Origin: an uncultured Bacteroidales bacterium
GTDB taxonomy: Bacteria > Bacteroidota > Bacteroidia > Bacteroidales > F082
Length of the DNA: 14,293 bases
NCBI GenBank assembly: GCA_937877465.1
Contig: CALFIT010000279.1
Location: 1-14,293 of the forward strand
Direction of reading: 5' to 3'
The first letter of the stretch is position 1. Every line of letters starts with the position of its first letter. The position numbers and the translations under genes were made by a program. The notes beneath the pieces are model-generated. The model was given only the letters and a program-made list of their open reading frames with translations, did not search any database and was not told the DNA's origin. Shown here piece by piece: positions 13,386 through 14,293 of this stretch.

Positions 13386-14293
13386 CTACTTAACCCTTCC
13401 CGAAAGCAACTCGGCATACTTCCGCAGGTGCTCTTTCCTCTCTTCGGGCAAGTCGATGGCCTCCAAAGCCTCGAAAGCCTTGCGGTCGTAGTCGAGCATG
13501 ACCTGTTCCGAAGCCTCTTTCACGTGGAGACGGTCGTAGATGGCCTGCACTTCCTCGATTTTCTCCTCTTCGTCGTGGTCGACGCGCATGGAGAAAAGAT
13601 GCACAAGGCGTTTGCGGTCGCTTTCCGAAGCCAATTCGAGGGCTTTCAGGTAAAGGTAGGTCTTCTTGTTGTCGGCAATGTCGCCGCCATGCCGTTTGCC
13701 GAAGGTGGCCTCGTCGCTGTACAGGTCGAGGATGTCGTCTTGCAGCTGGAAACTCATCCCGATGTTGATGCCGAAGTCGTAAAGATGCTGGATGTCAGCC
13801 TCTTTTGCGCCGGCTGTGGTGGCTCCCATCTGTAAGGCCGTGGCCAAAAGTACCGCCGTTTTCAGTCGGATCATCTCCAAATAGTCCCCAATCGTGACCT
13901 CTTTCTGCGTCTCGAAGTTGAGGTCCATCTGTTGGCCTTCGCAAATCTCGATGGCCACCTTGCCGAGTTGTTGCGCGATGGCGGCACCTTTCTCAGCCTT
14001 CAATGCGTATTGGAAAGCCAGGGCCAACATGGCATCGCCGGAGAGGATGGCGATGTCGGCGTTCCATTTCTGGTAGACGGTCGGCTTACCGCGTCGCAGC
14101 GGGGCCTTGTCCATGATGTCGTCGTGGATCAGCGTGAAGTTGTGGAAGGTCTCCAAGGCTAAGGCGGGCCAAAGGGCCTCCTGCTCGTCGCCGCCAAACA
14201 TGTCGTTGGCCAGCAGGCAGAGCATGGGGCGGAGGCGTTTGCCGCTTTGCAGAAGGGTGTAACTGATGGGTTCGTATAGCTCAGTGGGTTGAC
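13386..14293 (-). CDS. Polyprenyl diphosphate synthase, short-chain type likely; N-terminus cut off by window edge
   Basis: 301 residues are visible and the frame stays open past an internal ATG at 14225 to the window edge. The upstream residues (ELYEPISYTLLQSGKRLRPM) are the conserved first motif of trans-prenyltransferases, so the true start lies perhaps 15-25 residues outside. Catalytic motifs: first Asp-rich motif HDDIMD followed by LRRGKPT, GDAMLA, and second Asp-rich motif LQDDILD; these hold the Mg-diphosphate groups. The enzyme condenses isopentenyl diphosphate onto an allylic diphosphate in the cytosol. The first motif is DDxxD without the two-residue insertion of E. coli-type farnesyl synthase, and Phe stands five residues before it, which in characterised type I enzymes limits products to about C15-C20. 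Chain length is inference. One small oddity is SGKRLRP where GGKRLRP is usual. Confidence 0.93.
   Translation of the reverse strand, partial: QPTELYEPISYTLLQSGKRLRPMLCLLANDMFGGDEQEALWPALALETFHNFTLIHDDIMDKAPLRRGKPTVYQKWNADIAILSGDAMLALAFQYALKAEKGAAIAQQLGKVAIEICEGQQMDLNFETQKEVTIGDYLEMIRLKTAVLLATALQMGATTAGAKEADIQHLYDFGINIGMSFQLQDDILDLYSDEATFGKRHGGDIADNKKTYLYLKALELASESDRKRLVHLFSMRVDHDEEEKIEEVQAIYDRLHVKEASEQVMLDYDRKAFEALEAIDLPEERKEHLRKYAELLSGRVK

Noticed and set aside
14269..14293. tRNA-like 5' end (TATAGCTCAGTGGGTTGAC) at the right edge, plus strand
   Set aside because: The same bases, read on the minus strand, encode the conserved ELYEPI region of the prenyl synthase in the right frame. The match to the D-arm consensus is most likely chance, and the rest of a tRNA would lie outside the window.

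Overview
The window looks like a core-genome segment of a Bacteroidetes bacterium, most likely order Bacteroidales. Three things point there: a Bacteroidetes-specific membrane protein (DUF4271) beside a HemD-like gene, rnpA and yidD; promoters of the TAnnTTTG type; and the near absence of Shine-Dalgarno sequences. Coding DNA is fairly GC-rich with GC-biased third positions, and the gaps are AT-rich. I see no transposase, integrase, phage gene, CRISPR array, tRNA or rRNA.

Layout, left to right. (1) Minus strand 1-2062: an LptF/LptG-family lipopolysaccharide-export permease, overlapping by 4 nt a GT4 glycosyltransferase that runs off the left edge. (2) Divergent from it, a small stand-alone PAS-domain protein (2123-2458). 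(3) Minus strand 2564-4850: the pta-ackA acetate operon. Three different palindromic repeats lie after ackA, between the two genes and in the pta leader. (4) Plus strand 5054-11179: a tight seven-gene run of DUF4271, hemD-like, rnpA, yidD, S41 peptidase, O-antigen-ligase-like protein and cytidine deaminase. (5) A convergent GtrA-family membrane protein (minus), whose stop overlaps the cdd stop. (6) Divergent from gtrA, queA (plus), then a small secreted lysine-rich protein with tandem Cys-Cys repeats, closed by a strong hairpin terminator. (7) A polyprenyl diphosphate synthase (minus) running off the right edge.

Functionally the segment mixes envelope building (LptF/G, GT4, O-antigen-ligase-like, GtrA, YidD, prenyl synthase), fermentation energy metabolism (Pta-AckA: acetyl-CoA to acetate plus ATP), RNA processing and modification (RnpA, QueA) and pyrimidine salvage (Cdd). 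Each of the three divergent gene pairs is separated by back-to-back TAnnTTTG elements forming a GCAAAnnTA...TAnnTTTGC dyad. At five of the six start sites these elements imply 5' leaders of only about 6-16 nt, and they fix several start codons.

Most of the window is ordinary housekeeping DNA. The least explained object is the secreted protein at 12917-13321: its mature part has no aromatic residue and no Leu, Ile or Met, is about one quarter Lys, and carries two 16-residue DCCDSK repeats kept at protein level while nearly all their codons have drifted synonymously. I found no convincing new multi-gene system.
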